DNA of 64,000 bases, taken from positions 4,030,001 through 4,094,000 of the forward strand of contig NZ_CP078145.1 in NCBI RefSeq assembly GCF_019222765.1, written 5' to 3'. A program made the position numbers and the translations under genes. The notes under the pieces were generated by a model. It worked only from the letters and a program-made list of their open reading frames with translations, was not told where the DNA came from and did not search any database. This stretch comes from Nocardia iowensis. Its GTDB lineage: Bacteria; Actinomycetota; Actinomycetes; Mycobacteriales; Mycobacteriaceae. Below, in pieces: positions 25,042 through 33,865 of this stretch (the stretch's first letter is position 1; every line of letters begins with the position of its first letter).

Positions 25042-25776
25042 ATGTCGTTATCTCGCCGTGCCGTGATCGGTGCCGGAATCGCCGGAACCGCTGCCGCGCT
25101 GTCGCGGACATCCGCGGCGGCCCAGCCGTTTTCGCTGCCGCTGCCGTCGACGCCATTGGCGGACAAGGCAACCGAGCTGATGGACCGCTCGCTGTCACCC
25201 GCCCTGCGTAACCACAGTGTGCGCGGATACTTGTTCGGCCGCGCGGTCGCCGAGCGGCACGGGTTGCGGCCGGGTGCCGACTACGACGAGGAGACCATGT
25301 ACCTGATTTGCGTGCTGCACGACCTCGGCCTCGCCGAAAACGCGGGCGGTGACCAGCGATTCGAGGTAGACGGGGCCGACGACGCGGTGCGGTTTCTCGA
25401 GGACAACGGCGTCACCGACGCGCGGGCCGACACCATCTGGGACGCGATCGCCGCGCACACCACCGGCTTCACCGATTCACCGGTCTATCGTCGGCGCAGG
25501 CCCGCGGAGGCCTGGATCGCCGTCGAGGGCATCGGCATCGATGTCGCGGGCGGGCCGACGGACCTGCCGGCCGGTTACGCCGACGCGGTGCATGCCGGCT
25601 ATCCCCGCCTCGGCGGCAGTCGGGTACTCACCGACACCATCGAAGCCCAGGGACTGGCGAACCCGAGGAAAGCGCCCCCGACGAGCCTGGCCGGGGAAAT
25701 CATCCGGGCCAGGCACCCCGAGGTGACGCCGCTGACCTGGGACGACATCCTCGCCTCCGGCGGCTGGCGCGACTGA
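25042..25776 (+). CDS. Tat-exported HD-domain protein, cyanamide-hydratase-like
   Basis: 244 residues. Twin-arginine leader SRRAVIGAGIAGTAAALSRTSAAAQ in the first 30 residues. HD domain: LRNHSVRGYLFGRAVAERH, then EETMYLICVLHDLGLAEN with the metal-binding HD pair, then AAHTTG. The HSxRxYxFG...LHDLGL spacing resembles fungal cyanamide hydratase/DDI2-type HD enzymes; I infer this from the motif layout only. Unusually, an HD hydrolase here carries an export signal. Follows the GlxA-type regulator gene. Confidence 0.8.
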   Translation: MSLSRRAVIGAGIAGTAAALSRTSAAAQPFSLPLPSTPLADKATELMDRSLSPALRNHSVRGYLFGRAVAERHGLRPGADYDEETMYLICVLHDLGLAENAGGDQRFEVDGADDAVRFLEDNGVTDARADTIWDAIAAHTTGFTDSPVYRRRRPAEAWIAVEGIGIDVAGGPTDLPAGYADAVHAGYPRLGGSRVLTDTIEAQGLANPRKAPPTSLAGEIIRARHPEVTPLTWDDILASGGWRD

Positions 25777-25781
25777 TCGGC

Positions 25782-25787
25782 TACCGT
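25782..25787 (+). promoter_or_regulatory. Leaderless-type -10 box TACCGT for the hydrolase gene at 25795
   Basis: TACCGT, seven bases (CGAGCAG), then GTG 25795, six bases after the HD gene stop. Confidence 0.45.
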
Positions 25788-25794
25788 CGAGCAG

Positions 25795-26697
25795 GTGACG
25801 GGCCGTGCGCGAAATGGTGAGCGTCGAAGCGGTGCCGCGGTCGCCGCGCCGTTCGCGCTGCCCCCGCGGCGGGCGGTCGCGCTGCCCGACGGCTCGATCG
25901 CCGACGTTCGGTTCGCTCCCGGTGCGAATCCTGTTCTGCTGCTGCATGGTTGGGCGCTGACGGCCGACGTGAACTTCGGCCACCTGATGCCATCGGTGGC
26001 CGACGGCTATGGCCTCGTCGCGATGGACATGCGGGGCCACGGCCGTGGACTGCCGCTGGGCTCGCGGGAGCGATTCGATATCGCACAGTGCGCCGACGAC
26101 GCGGCCGCGGTGCTGGCTGCCCTCGGCATCGAGCGGGTGGTGGTGTGCGGGTATTCGCTCGGCGGTCCGGTCGGGCTGGAATTCGCTCGGCGGCACCGGG
26201 ATCGGGTGCGCGGACTGGTTTTCGAGGCGACCGCGATGGCGTTCGACAGTCGGGTGGACGTCTTCGGCCGGGTGTTGTTCCGCGGTCTGCGGCCGTTCGC
26301 ACAGCACGGCCGGGGGATCGGCCGGTCGTGGCCGCTGTCCTACTTTCGTAAGGCGCGGGCCAAGAGTCCGGAGGTCGCGCGGCTGTGGCCGTGGCTGCGG
26401 GCCGAACTCGGCCGGTGCCATCCTCGGGTGATCGTCGACGTCATCCTCGCCGAGTACGCCTTCGACTTCCGGCCGCACGCGGCCACGCTCGCCGGACTGC
26501 CAACGGCGGTCGTGGTCACGGCACGCGACGGTGCGGTGCCGCCCCGCGATCAGCGCGAATTGGCCAGGTTGCTCGATGCGACGGTGCTCGAAATCGATGC
26601 CGCACACGACGTATTCCTCACGGACCCAACGGCATACGTCGTCGCGACCCGCGCCGCGATCGACCACGTGCTCGGTGAGCCATCGGGACGGGCCTAG
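25795..26697 (+). CDS. Alpha/beta-hydrolase fold protein
   Basis: 300 residues. Oxyanion region LLLHGWALTADVNF, MDMRGHGRG, nucleophile elbow VVCGYSLGGPVGLEFAR (serine), acid near VVVTARDGAVP, and histidine in IDAAHDVFLTDP. A catalytic triad is therefore complete. Esterase or lipase-like activity in the cytosol is likely; the substrate cannot be told. It converges with the siderophore-interacting protein gene, with a strong hairpin between. Confidence 0.85.
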   Translation: MTGRARNGERRSGAAVAAPFALPPRRAVALPDGSIADVRFAPGANPVLLLHGWALTADVNFGHLMPSVADGYGLVAMDMRGHGRGLPLGSRERFDIAQCADDAAAVLAALGIERVVVCGYSLGGPVGLEFARRHRDRVRGLVFEATAMAFDSRVDVFGRVLFRGLRPFAQHGRGIGRSWPLSYFRKARAKSPEVARLWPWLRAELGRCHPRVIVDVILAEYAFDFRPHAATLAGLPTAVVVTARDGAVPPRDQRELARLLDATVLEIDAAHDVFLTDPTAYVVATRAAIDHVLGEPSGRA

Positions 26698-26778
26698 GCG
26701 TACCTCCGCATTCGCTCCGGCCGCGCCCGGTCCTGCGCACCTCCACCCGGCCGAGCGCAGACCGCTGATCGCCCGAAA

Positions 26779-26803
26779 CGGGGCACCCGAGTCGGGCGCC
26801 CCG
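26779..26803. terminator. Bidirectional intrinsic-type terminator hairpin
   Basis: CGGGGCACCCG and CGGGCGCCCCG pair over 11 positions with a single A-C mismatch around a three-base loop (AGT). It sits between two convergent stops (26697 and 26816). Very GC-rich stem without a U-tract, as is usual in actinobacteria. Confidence 0.65.
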
Positions 26804-26815
26804 TCCGGTCAACGC

Positions 26816-27577
26816 TCAGCTGGCGGCCGCGGCCGACTCCTGCTTATTGAGCTCGGCCTTCCACTCCCGGAAGCCTTCCTCCGTCCGGCCGCGACGCCAG
26901 TAGCCGGAAATGGACGACGCCCATTCCGCACTCACGCCGCGTTCCCGGCGCACATAGCGGCGCAGGTCGTGCATGACGGCCTTGGCCTCGCCGTGGATGA
27001 AGACCTGGACCTGCCCGTCCCGCCAGGGGGCGTTGCGGACGCTCGCCGCGAGAACTTCTCCCGGCGGCTGGGTGCCGCGGTGCAGCCAGGTCAGCTCGAT
27101 GCCTTCGGGCTTGTGCAGCGGCAGCTCGTCGTCCGGCCCGGCGACCTCGATGAACGCGTAGCCGACGGCTGTCGAATCCATCGCCTCCAGCGCGGCCGCG
27201 ATGGCGGGCAGCGCGGCCTCGTCACCGGCCAGCAGGTGCCAGTCGGCGTCCGCGCGGGGTGCGTAGGCACCGCCGGGGCCGTACAGGTCGATGGTCTCGC
27301 CGGGCTGGACCGCCGCCGCCCACGGTCCCGCGATGCCCTCCGAGCCGTGGTAGACGAAATCCGCCGCGATTCGGCCGGCTTCCGCATCGACCGAGCGAAC
27401 GGTGTAGGTGCGCAGCACCTCGATCCCGTCGCGCTCGAAGATGAACTTGACGTAGGAATCGGTGAATCCATCGGTCTTGAACGTGGCGAAGCCGGGGCCA
27501 CCGAGGTGGACCCGAATCAGATGCGGGCTTAGCCACTCGGTGTGCTGCACCGTGAGGGTGGTGCGGGGTCGGGCCAT
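26816..27577 (-). CDS. Siderophore-interacting FAD protein (SIP/ViuB type)
   Basis: 253 residues. FAD-binding front (HLIRVHLGGPGFATFKTD, RTYTVRSVD, VYHGSEGIAGPWAAAVQPGETIDLYGPGG) and SIP domain with LLAGDEAALPAIAAALEAM, WLHRGTQPP, VQVFIHGEAKAV. These are the marks of ferric-siderophore reductases that release iron inside the cell. Start ATG 27577 has GGGAGG eight bases upstream; GTG 27592 is in frame but lies over that ribosome site. The promoter region carries an iron-box-like sequence at 27602-27620. Confidence 0.9.
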   Translation of the reverse strand: MARPRTTLTVQHTEWLSPHLIRVHLGGPGFATFKTDGFTDSYVKFIFERDGIEVLRTYTVRSVDAEAGRIAADFVYHGSEGIAGPWAAAVQPGETIDLYGPGGAYAPRADADWHLLAGDEAALPAIAAALEAMDSTAVGYAFIEVAGPDDELPLHKPEGIELTWLHRGTQPPGEVLAASVRNAPWRDGQVQVFIHGEAKAVMHDLRRYVRRERGVSAEWASSISGYWRRGRTEEGFREWKAELNKQESAAAAS

Positions 27578-27601
27578 AGGTAATCCTCCCACGAATTGTT
27601 A

Positions 27602-27620
27602 TTAGGGTTACCTTACCGAC
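27602..27620 (-). promoter_or_regulatory. Possible IdeR/DmdR iron box
   Basis: The sequence begins TTAGGGTTACCTTACC and matches the published 19-bp IdeR/DmdR consensus at about 12 of 19 positions by hand alignment. It sits 25 bases upstream of a siderophore-interacting protein gene, where iron repression is expected. The match is imperfect. Confidence 0.4.
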
Positions 27621-27710
27621 CCTACCCCCGGTTGTGACAGCAGAGTGGTGTGGTCGGCCTGTGCCCGGGTATGTCGCGACAGAACAGAATATGAGCTGAG
27701 GAGCCGGGCC

Positions 27711-28781
27711 ATGCGCGTTGTCGTAACTGGTGCCACCGGAAATGTCGGAACCAGTGTGCTCGCCGCGCTGGCCGCAGAGCCCGCGGTGACCTCCATCGTC
27801 GGGCTGGCGCGCAGGCTGCCCGCTCGCCAGGTGGACAAGACCGAGTGGGTCGACGCCGACGTTCGCTACGACGACTTGGTGACGCACTTTCGCGGCGCGG
27901 ACGTGGTGGTCCATCTCGCGTGGCTGTTCCAGCCGACGCATCGGCCACTGGTGACGTGGCGGGCCAACGTGATCGGTTCGGCGCGAGTGCTGCGCGCGGT
28001 CGCCGACGCGAAAGTGCCCGCGCTGGTGTACGCGTCGTCCCTCGGCGCCTACTCGCCGAAGCAGGACGACCATCCGGTCGACGAGACCTGGCCGACCGAT
28101 GGGTGGCCGCCCGCCGGATACATGCGGGAGAAGGCGTACGTCGAACGGCTACTGGACCTCTTCGTCACGGAGCATCCACACTGCCGAGCGGTTCGGTTGC
28201 GTCCGGCGTTCATCTTCCAGCGCGCGGCGGCCAGCGAACAGCGACGCCTGTTCGCCGGCCCGCTGCTGCCGAACTGGTTGCTCCGGCCCGGCCTGATTCC
28301 AGTGGTTCCGGCCATGCCGGGACTCTGTTTCCAGGCATTGCACGCAGCCGACGCCGCGGACGCGTTCCGGCGAGCCGTGATCGGCGACGCCGAGGGGGCG
28401 TTCAATCTCGCCGCCGACCCGGTCATCGACGCCCACCGGTTGGCCGAGTTGCTGCACGCGCGCACGATCCGCGTGCCGACCCGGCTGGCCAGGGCGGCAC
28501 TGGCGACCGCGTGGCATCTGCGCTTGGCGCCCGCCGACCCGAACCTCTTCGACGGGTTGCTCCGGATGCCGATCATGGGCACCACGCGAGCCCGCACCGA
28601 GCTCGGCTGGACCCCTCGCATCAGCGCCACGGATGCCATCCGCGAAGCGCTCGACGGCATGCGTGAGGGCGCGGGCGCGGACACGCCACCGCTGGCCCCG
28701 GATGCGGGCGGACCCTTCCGCGTCCGTGAATTCGCCTCCGGGGTAGGAGGTTTCGATCCGGTGGACCGCTGGGGTCGATGA
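27711..28781 (+). CDS. NAD(P)-dependent epimerase/dehydratase-family protein (extended SDR)
   Basis: 356 residues. Rossmann start VVVTGATGNVGTSVLAAL (TGxxGxxG), then VVVHLAWLF, YASSLGAYSP (catalytic serine region) and GYMREKAYVERLL with Y-x3-K. Length and motifs fit extended SDRs acting on nucleotide sugars or sterol-like substrates; which one is not visible. ATG 27711 has GAGGAG upstream. It diverges from the siderophore-interacting protein gene. Confidence 0.85.
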   Translation: MRVVVTGATGNVGTSVLAALAAEPAVTSIVGLARRLPARQVDKTEWVDADVRYDDLVTHFRGADVVVHLAWLFQPTHRPLVTWRANVIGSARVLRAVADAKVPALVYASSLGAYSPKQDDHPVDETWPTDGWPPAGYMREKAYVERLLDLFVTEHPHCRAVRLRPAFIFQRAAASEQRRLFAGPLLPNWLLRPGLIPVVPAMPGLCFQALHAADAADAFRRAVIGDAEGAFNLAADPVIDAHRLAELLHARTIRVPTRLARAALATAWHLRLAPADPNLFDGLLRMPIMGTTRARTELGWTPRISATDAIREALDGMREGAGADTPPLAPDAGGPFRVREFASGVGGFDPVDRWGR

Positions 28782-28962
28782 TCCGAACGGCAGGCGGCGA
28801 TTTGTTGTCCGATCAGCGCGAAGAGGTGGACGCGCGCCGGTACCGGTAGCGTGACGTGCTGACCGATTCCCAGACATGCGATGATCCCATGTCATGTGTC
28901 CCGGGTCACCGACCGACGACCCCGGATGTCGCGTCACTGCCGTAAGAGAGAAGGACCGCACT

Positions 28963-30408
28963 ATGACAGCCGCCGACCGTGATCTATCGGACGCCGGAAC
29001 GCTCGAACCGACCGGCACCGGCGACTCAGAGGGCTACGCGCGGGGTCTGAGCCCGCGGACCATTCAGATGATCGCCATCGGCGGCGCGATCGGCACCGGC
29101 CTGTTCTACGGTGCGGGCGGCGCGATCGAGCAGGCCGGGCCCGCCCTGATCCTGGCCTACCTAGCAGCAGGTCTGGCCATCTTCGTGATCATGCGGGCGC
29201 TGGGGGAGTTGCTCACCTACCGCCCGGTCTCGGGCAGCTTCGCCGAATACGCGCACGAATTCCTCGGCCGCTACGCGGGTTTCGTGACCGGATGGTCGTA
29301 CTGGGCGGTGTGGGTGGCGACCTGCATGGCCGAGATCACCGTGGCGGGCAAGTACGTGCAGTACTGGTTCGACATCGCACCGTGGATCACGGCGCTGGTG
29401 GTGCTCGCGCTGATGTTCGCGGCGAACCTGATCTCGGTGCGACTGTTCGGTGAGGGCGAGTTCTGGTTCTCCGCCATCAAGGTCACCGCGATCATCGGCA
29501 TGATCCTGCTGGGCCTCGGCGTGCTGATCATCGGATTCGGGCACGCCGCCAACCCGACCGTGACCAATCTGTGGGCCGACGGCGGTGTGTTCCCGAACGG
29601 GTTCGGCCAGTCGCTGCTGGTGCTGCAGATCGTGCTGTTCGCGTACGTGGGTGTGGAGCTGGTGGGTATCACCGCCGGGGAGGCGCGCGAACCGCGTAAG
29701 ACGCTGCGCAAGGCGATCAATACGCTGCCGTTCCGGATCGGCCTGTTCTACATCGGCGCGCTGCTGGTGATCATGTCGGTGTCCAGCTGGCGCAACTTCC
29801 ACGCGGGCAAGAGCCCGTTCGTCGAGGTGTTCCAGCAGATCGGCATCCCCGGCGCGGCGGGCATCATCAACTTCGTGCTGCTGACCGCGGCACTGTCGTC
29901 GTGCAACTCGGGCATCTACTCGACCGGCCGCATGCTGCGCACCCTGTCGCTGCACGGCGAGGCACCGGCCGCGCTGAACAAGCTGAGCTCGCGCCAGGTG
30001 CCCTACGTCGGCATCAGCGCGTCAGCGGCCGCGATGGTGATCGGCGTGATCGTCAACATCATCTCGCCGGACAAGGCCTTCGCGTACATCACCTCGGTGA
30101 GCACCATCGGCATCATCTTCGTCTGGGGCATGATCCTGGTCTGCCATTTGCTCTACCGCGCCAAGGTCGCCCGCGGCGAGCTCCCCGCGGCCGACTACCG
30201 CCTGCCCGCCGCGCCGTACACGACGGTCCTCGCCTTGGCGTTCCTCGCGCTGGTGGTCGTCCTGCTCTTCTTCACCGAAAGCGGCCGCACCGCTATCGTC
30301 GTCGGCGTTGTGTGGGCAGTGTTGGTGTCGCTCGGCTACCTCGGGCTCACCCGCCTCGGGAAGAGCGGCGATGCCACCGGGCCGGTGCGTGAATCGTCTG
30401 CGAGGTAG
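28963..30408 (+). CDS. Amino-acid permease (APC/AAT family)
   Basis: 481 residues with twelve hydrophobic helices. N-terminal LSPRTIQMIAIGGAIGTGLFYGAGGAI is the GxG unwound helix of the AAT family, followed by RALGELLTYRPVSGSFAEYA and ITAGEAREPRKTLRKAIN in loop 6. It takes up amino acids with protons, like GABA, aspartate or aromatic permeases; specificity is not readable. ATG 28963 follows GAGAAGGA. Preceded by 180 bases without a gene. Confidence 0.9.
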   Translation: MTAADRDLSDAGTLEPTGTGDSEGYARGLSPRTIQMIAIGGAIGTGLFYGAGGAIEQAGPALILAYLAAGLAIFVIMRALGELLTYRPVSGSFAEYAHEFLGRYAGFVTGWSYWAVWVATCMAEITVAGKYVQYWFDIAPWITALVVLALMFAANLISVRLFGEGEFWFSAIKVTAIIGMILLGLGVLIIGFGHAANPTVTNLWADGGVFPNGFGQSLLVLQIVLFAYVGVELVGITAGEAREPRKTLRKAINTLPFRIGLFYIGALLVIMSVSSWRNFHAGKSPFVEVFQQIGIPGAAGIINFVLLTAALSSCNSGIYSTGRMLRTLSLHGEAPAALNKLSSRQVPYVGISASAAAMVIGVIVNIISPDKAFAYITSVSTIGIIFVWGMILVCHLLYRAKVARGELPAADYRLPAAPYTTVLALAFLALVVVLLFFTESGRTAIVVGVVWAVLVSLGYLGLTRLGKSGDATGPVRESSAR

Positions 30409-30430
30409 GTCCTTCGACGAGTCGCCGCGA

Positions 30431-31096
30431 CTACTCGCGTTCGGCTCGTGATCGTCGCCGTGTCGGGGTCCTCGCAGGTAGAGGCCCCGGCGCGGGACGG
30501 AAGAAGTTCAGGATCAGCCGGGTGATGTCAGCGAGAAAGCGCTCGCGGGACACGGCGGGCTGGTCGAGGATATAGCGGATGGCCAGGTGCTCGACCGCGC
30601 GCACCAGCATCCAGGAGGCCGCGTCGAAGTCGACATCGTCGGGCAACGAGTCCTGGTGCATGGTCAGCGCGACGCGAGCCATCTCGCCGATCTGCTGCTC
30701 GAAGGCGAAGACCGCGTTGTCGCCGCTGAGCCGCGGCGTCTGCTCGATGACGGCGCGCAGCAGTGCCGGATGGCTGCCCAACGCGTCGAGCAGCGCGGAA
30801 ATTGTTGCCGGAACGGCGGTTTCGGGCGGCTGGTGCAGCTGGGCGAGCACGCTGCTGTGCACCCGGGACGCGACCTCGCTGTTGTAGCGTTCGATCACCG
30901 CGGTGACGATGGCGTCCTTGCCCGGAAAGTATTGGTACAGGGAGCCGGGACTGATACCGGCTGCCACGGCGATCCGGTTGGTGGACGCGCCGTCGTAGCC
31001 GTGTTCGATGAGCACCGCCTGCCCGGCGTCCACGATGCGCTGGACCATGGCGCGAGAGCGCTGCTGCTGCGGCGTTTTCCGCGTCTTCGGCGGCAT
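30431..31096 (-). CDS. TetR-family regulator of the DUF2236 operon
   Basis: 221 residues. Helix-turn-helix: RSRAMVQRIVDAGQAVLIEHGYDGASTNRIAVAAGIS followed by PGSLYQYFPGKDAIVTAVI, canonical TetR. The C-terminal half is a helical ligand domain. It diverges from the oxygenase gene at 31144; the 47 bases between the two starts contain nested inverted repeats, so autoregulation and control of the operon are likely. No strong ribosome site precedes ATG 31096. Confidence 0.9.
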   Translation of the reverse strand: MPPKTRKTPQQQRSRAMVQRIVDAGQAVLIEHGYDGASTNRIAVAAGISPGSLYQYFPGKDAIVTAVIERYNSEVASRVHSSVLAQLHQPPETAVPATISALLDALGSHPALLRAVIEQTPRLSGDNAVFAFEQQIGEMARVALTMHQDSLPDDVDFDAASWMLVRAVEHLAIRYILDQPAVSRERFLADITRLILNFFRPAPGPLPARTPTRRRSRAERE

Positions 31097-31111
31097 CAGA
31101 AGACGAATTGA

Positions 31112-31131
31112 ACGCGAGTATTTATTCGTGT
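31112..31131 (+). promoter_or_regulatory. Probable TetR operator between divergent starts
   Basis: ACGCGA at 31112-31117 and TCGTGT at 31126-31131 pair at five of six positions around eight AT-rich bases. Outside them GAATTGA (31105-31111) and TCAATTC (31137-31143) form a perfect 7-bp pair. The nested symmetry fills the whole divergent gap. Confidence 0.5.
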
Positions 31132-31143
31132 CAGCATCAATTC

Positions 31144-32163
31144 ATGGTTGCACACAATGACGTGCTGCACGAGAGCCACCGTGCACCCGTGCCGCTCGGG
31201 CCGGACTCGTTGACCTGGCAGATCTTCGGCTCGCTGTACTTCGCCCCGAGCGGGCTGTTCCTCGGAATGGTCCAGAACATGCATCCCGGTCTCGGCGCGG
31301 GCGTCGAGTACCACTCGGAGATCCAGGACGAGTTCTACCAACGGGTGCTGCGGTCGGCGTATCCGATCGTCGGCGTGGTCTTCGACGGACCGCGAGCCGA
31401 GCAGACCGCACGCGAGATCGTGAACTACCACCGCACGATCAAAGGTACCGACGCCGAGGGACGCCGGTATCACGCACTCGACCCCGGCACCTTCTATTGG
31501 GCGCACGCGGTGTTCTTCGTGCAGACCCTGCGCGTGGGCGAGCTGTTCATGGGCGGGCTTTCGCCCGCCGAACGCGAGCAGCTGTGGCGCGAGCAGTACC
31601 AGTGGTACGAGATGTACGGGATGAGCATGCGGGTGGTCCCGAAGAGCTGGGCGGAGTTCCAGGACTACTGGAACGACATGTGCGAGAACGTCTTGGAGCC
31701 GACCCGGGCCGCATGGGACGTGTATCGGCTGGCCGAGAACGCGCCGGTACCGCCGTTCCCGGTGCTGGATCTGCTGCCGAAACCACTGTGGGAGAAGATG
31801 GTTCGGCCGTTCGGGGCCAGGTTCTATCAGTTCGTCACCATCGGCCTGTGCGACCCGTCGATTCGGCGCACGATGGGCTTCACCTGGACCGCACGCGACC
31901 AGTTCTGGTTCGACCGATGGTGTGCGCTGTTCACGGCGCTGAACCGGGTAACGCCGGACGAGATCCGCTACTTCTTCCCCCGTATCCGGGCAGGCCGCCG
32001 CCGCGCCCGCGGCCTGCGGCCCGCGACCATGTCACCACCGGAAGCACCCGAATTGCTGTGGCCGACAGTCGAGCGCCGCGACGACCCCAAACACTATTGC
32101 CCGGTGCACGCCGACCACGGCTCCACCGCCGCCACGAAATTCCGGCAACTGACAGGATTTTGA
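31144..32163 (+). CDS. MpaB-like DUF2236 oxygenase, copy 1
   Basis: 339 residues of the DUF2236 (MpaB / latex-clearing-protein-related) haem-oxygenase family: LTWQIFGSLYFAPSGLFLGMVQNMHPG, HSEIQDEFYQRVLRSAYPIVGVVFDG, YHRTIKGTDAEGRRYHALDPGTFYWAHAVFF and ELFMGGLSPAEREQLWREQYQW. Members oxidatively cleave double bonds of polyprenoids or related chains. ATG 31144 is chosen; in-frame TTG 31108 would overlap the operator region. It is followed three bases later by a second DUF2236 gene. Substrate unknown. Confidence 0.88.
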   Translation: MVAHNDVLHESHRAPVPLGPDSLTWQIFGSLYFAPSGLFLGMVQNMHPGLGAGVEYHSEIQDEFYQRVLRSAYPIVGVVFDGPRAEQTAREIVNYHRTIKGTDAEGRRYHALDPGTFYWAHAVFFVQTLRVGELFMGGLSPAEREQLWREQYQWYEMYGMSMRVVPKSWAEFQDYWNDMCENVLEPTRAAWDVYRLAENAPVPPFPVLDLLPKPLWEKMVRPFGARFYQFVTIGLCDPSIRRTMGFTWTARDQFWFDRWCALFTALNRVTPDEIRYFFPRIRAGRRRARGLRPATMSPPEAPELLWPTVERRDDPKHYCPVHADHGSTAATKFRQLTGF

Positions 32164-32166
32164 CCG

Positions 32167-33516
32167 ATGCTGGACGTGAACACCACCACTGCCGCGCACC
32201 CCTTCGACTACTACTACCGGCCCGGCATGCCACTGCGACCGGCACCGCCGCGCGCGGTCGCCACCGAGTTATGGTTCGAGCCAAGGCAATCGATCCTTTC
32301 GCCATGGATCGATGTCCGGCCGGTCCCGGCCGAAACGCCGCGTACCCGACTGATGGCCGACCACATGTGGCAGGGCGACGAGCCGATGGACCAACTCGTC
32401 GCCGCGTTCCGGCGCATCGGCACCGCCGAGGGCAGGCGCCTGCTCGACCAGGCGCTAGACCACGGCATCGACTCGCTGGACGACCCGTCACCGGAACTGG
32501 TGTCGCTGTTCGTCACCCTCGACAACCCACCCGACTGGTACGACCCCGACCTGTGGGAGTACGGCCGCAAGCTGTGGATCAATGTGTCGACCTCCGGGAA
32601 ACTCGCGATGGGCGTGCAGGACTTCATGGGCACCTTCGTCGGCGCGGAGGTCGCGTCCGCGACCGGCGCCACCGGCCGATTCGTCAACGATCCCTATCGG
32701 CGAAACCTGGAGACCGCCACCTGGTTCCGCAATGTGACGGTGCGCGGCGGCATGGACCGCTGGTCGCCGGTCTTCAAAGACACTGTGCGGGTGCGTCTCA
32801 TGCACGCTCAAGTCCGTGCCGGACTGCGCCGTGCCTGGGGCGCCGAGCATTTCGCCACTCACGGCAACCCCATCTCGAACAGCACGATGATGGGCGCCGC
32901 CGTCACCTTCGGCCTGTCACCCATGTGTTTCGATCACGCGCATGGCCGCAAATGCACTGAGCGGCAACTGAATGCAGTGATGCACTACTGGGGCTATATC
33001 GCCTACGTCTTCGGTGTCGCGGACGAACTGATCCCGCGTACGGCCGTCGAAGGCATGGAGATGTCGGACTACATGGTCGCGACCGCCGGTGTCGCGCCGG
33101 AGTGGACGGCGAACATGGCAGGCGCGGCAACCCACCGGCTCGCGGGCGGCACGAGCCTGGTCGATCGGCTGAAAGTCCAAGCGACAGCGCCACTGCTGGG
33201 CCTGCTCGCCTATTTCAGCAGCGAACAACTCGTGCGGGAGCTGCTCGCCAGCACGCCACTACGCAATGTTCCGGTGCAGCCGTGGGCGACACTCACCGGC
33301 GTGGCGGCATCCCTCGACGTCCGGCTGCGGGCACTCGATGATGCGCTGCCCGGCGCCCGCGGGCGGATGGCGCGGCGGGCCGCCACCGACGACCCGGTCT
33401 GGCGGCGGAACACCAAGGTCGCCAAGCTGCTCGCGGCTCGCGTCGGCATCTACGGGACTCCCTACGACCAGCACGACGACTCCGCCATCGGCCTCGCCCG
33501 CTGTCCGGTTCGATGA
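32167..33516 (+). CDS. MpaB/Lcp-like DUF2236 oxygenase, copy 2
   Basis: 449 residues, longer and clearly different from copy 1. DUF2236 features: VTLDNPPDWYDPDLWEYG, LAMGVQDFMGTFVGAE, NLETATWFRNVTVRGG and VRVRLMHAQVRAGLRR, where the histidine corresponds to the haem ligand of latex-clearing protein, then HGNPISNSTMMGAAVTF. No signal peptide is visible, so it is probably intracellular, unlike secreted Lcp. Its stop overlaps the ferredoxin start (ATGA), so electrons for one or both oxygenases may come from that protein. Confidence 0.86.
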   Translation: MLDVNTTTAAHPFDYYYRPGMPLRPAPPRAVATELWFEPRQSILSPWIDVRPVPAETPRTRLMADHMWQGDEPMDQLVAAFRRIGTAEGRRLLDQALDHGIDSLDDPSPELVSLFVTLDNPPDWYDPDLWEYGRKLWINVSTSGKLAMGVQDFMGTFVGAEVASATGATGRFVNDPYRRNLETATWFRNVTVRGGMDRWSPVFKDTVRVRLMHAQVRAGLRRAWGAEHFATHGNPISNSTMMGAAVTFGLSPMCFDHAHGRKCTERQLNAVMHYWGYIAYVFGVADELIPRTAVEGMEMSDYMVATAGVAPEWTANMAGAATHRLAGGTSLVDRLKVQATAPLLGLLAYFSSEQLVRELLASTPLRNVPVQPWATLTGVAASLDVRLRALDDALPGARGRMARRAATDDPVWRRNTKVAKLLAARVGIYGTPYDQHDDSAIGLARCPVR

Positions 33517-33782
33517 CCCGCCGGGCGGGCGGAGCACCGCCGCCTTTGGTGGTCGAATTGCGCAGGTCGGGCCGCACGGTGCTCGTGCCGTCGGCGCTCA
33601 CCGTGTTGGAAGCGTTGGAAGGCGAGGGCGTTGCCATCGACTCGATGTGCCGAGCGGGTATCTGTGGAACCTGTGAAACGGTCGCTTTGGGCGCTGAGCC
33701 AGGGGTGGTTACCTATCCGCGAGCCATTCGGCTGTGCACCGTTGGCCCAGGTGTCCTCACCCGTCTGGTCCTCGACCTCTGA
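33513..33782 (+). CDS. Short plant-type [2Fe-2S] ferredoxin
   Basis: 89 residues. The cluster site is SMCRAGICGTCETVAL (C-x4-C-x2-C) with the fourth cysteine in IRLCTV. It resembles the C-terminal ferredoxin domain of VanB-type reductases cut out as a separate protein; no flavin or NAD domain is present. Translationally coupled (ATGA) to the second DUF2236 gene, so it is the likely redox partner. A reductase is not encoded nearby. Confidence 0.85.
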   Translation: MTRRAGGAPPPLVVELRRSGRTVLVPSALTVLEALEGEGVAIDSMCRAGICGTCETVALGAEPGVVTYPRAIRLCTVGPGVLTRLVLDL

Positions 33783-33865
33783 ACCCTCCTTCACCCCAGC
33801 AACCGGGACACAACCGAGCAATCGACGGCGTATCGCCCCAGCCATGTCCCGCTCAGCAAAATAGG

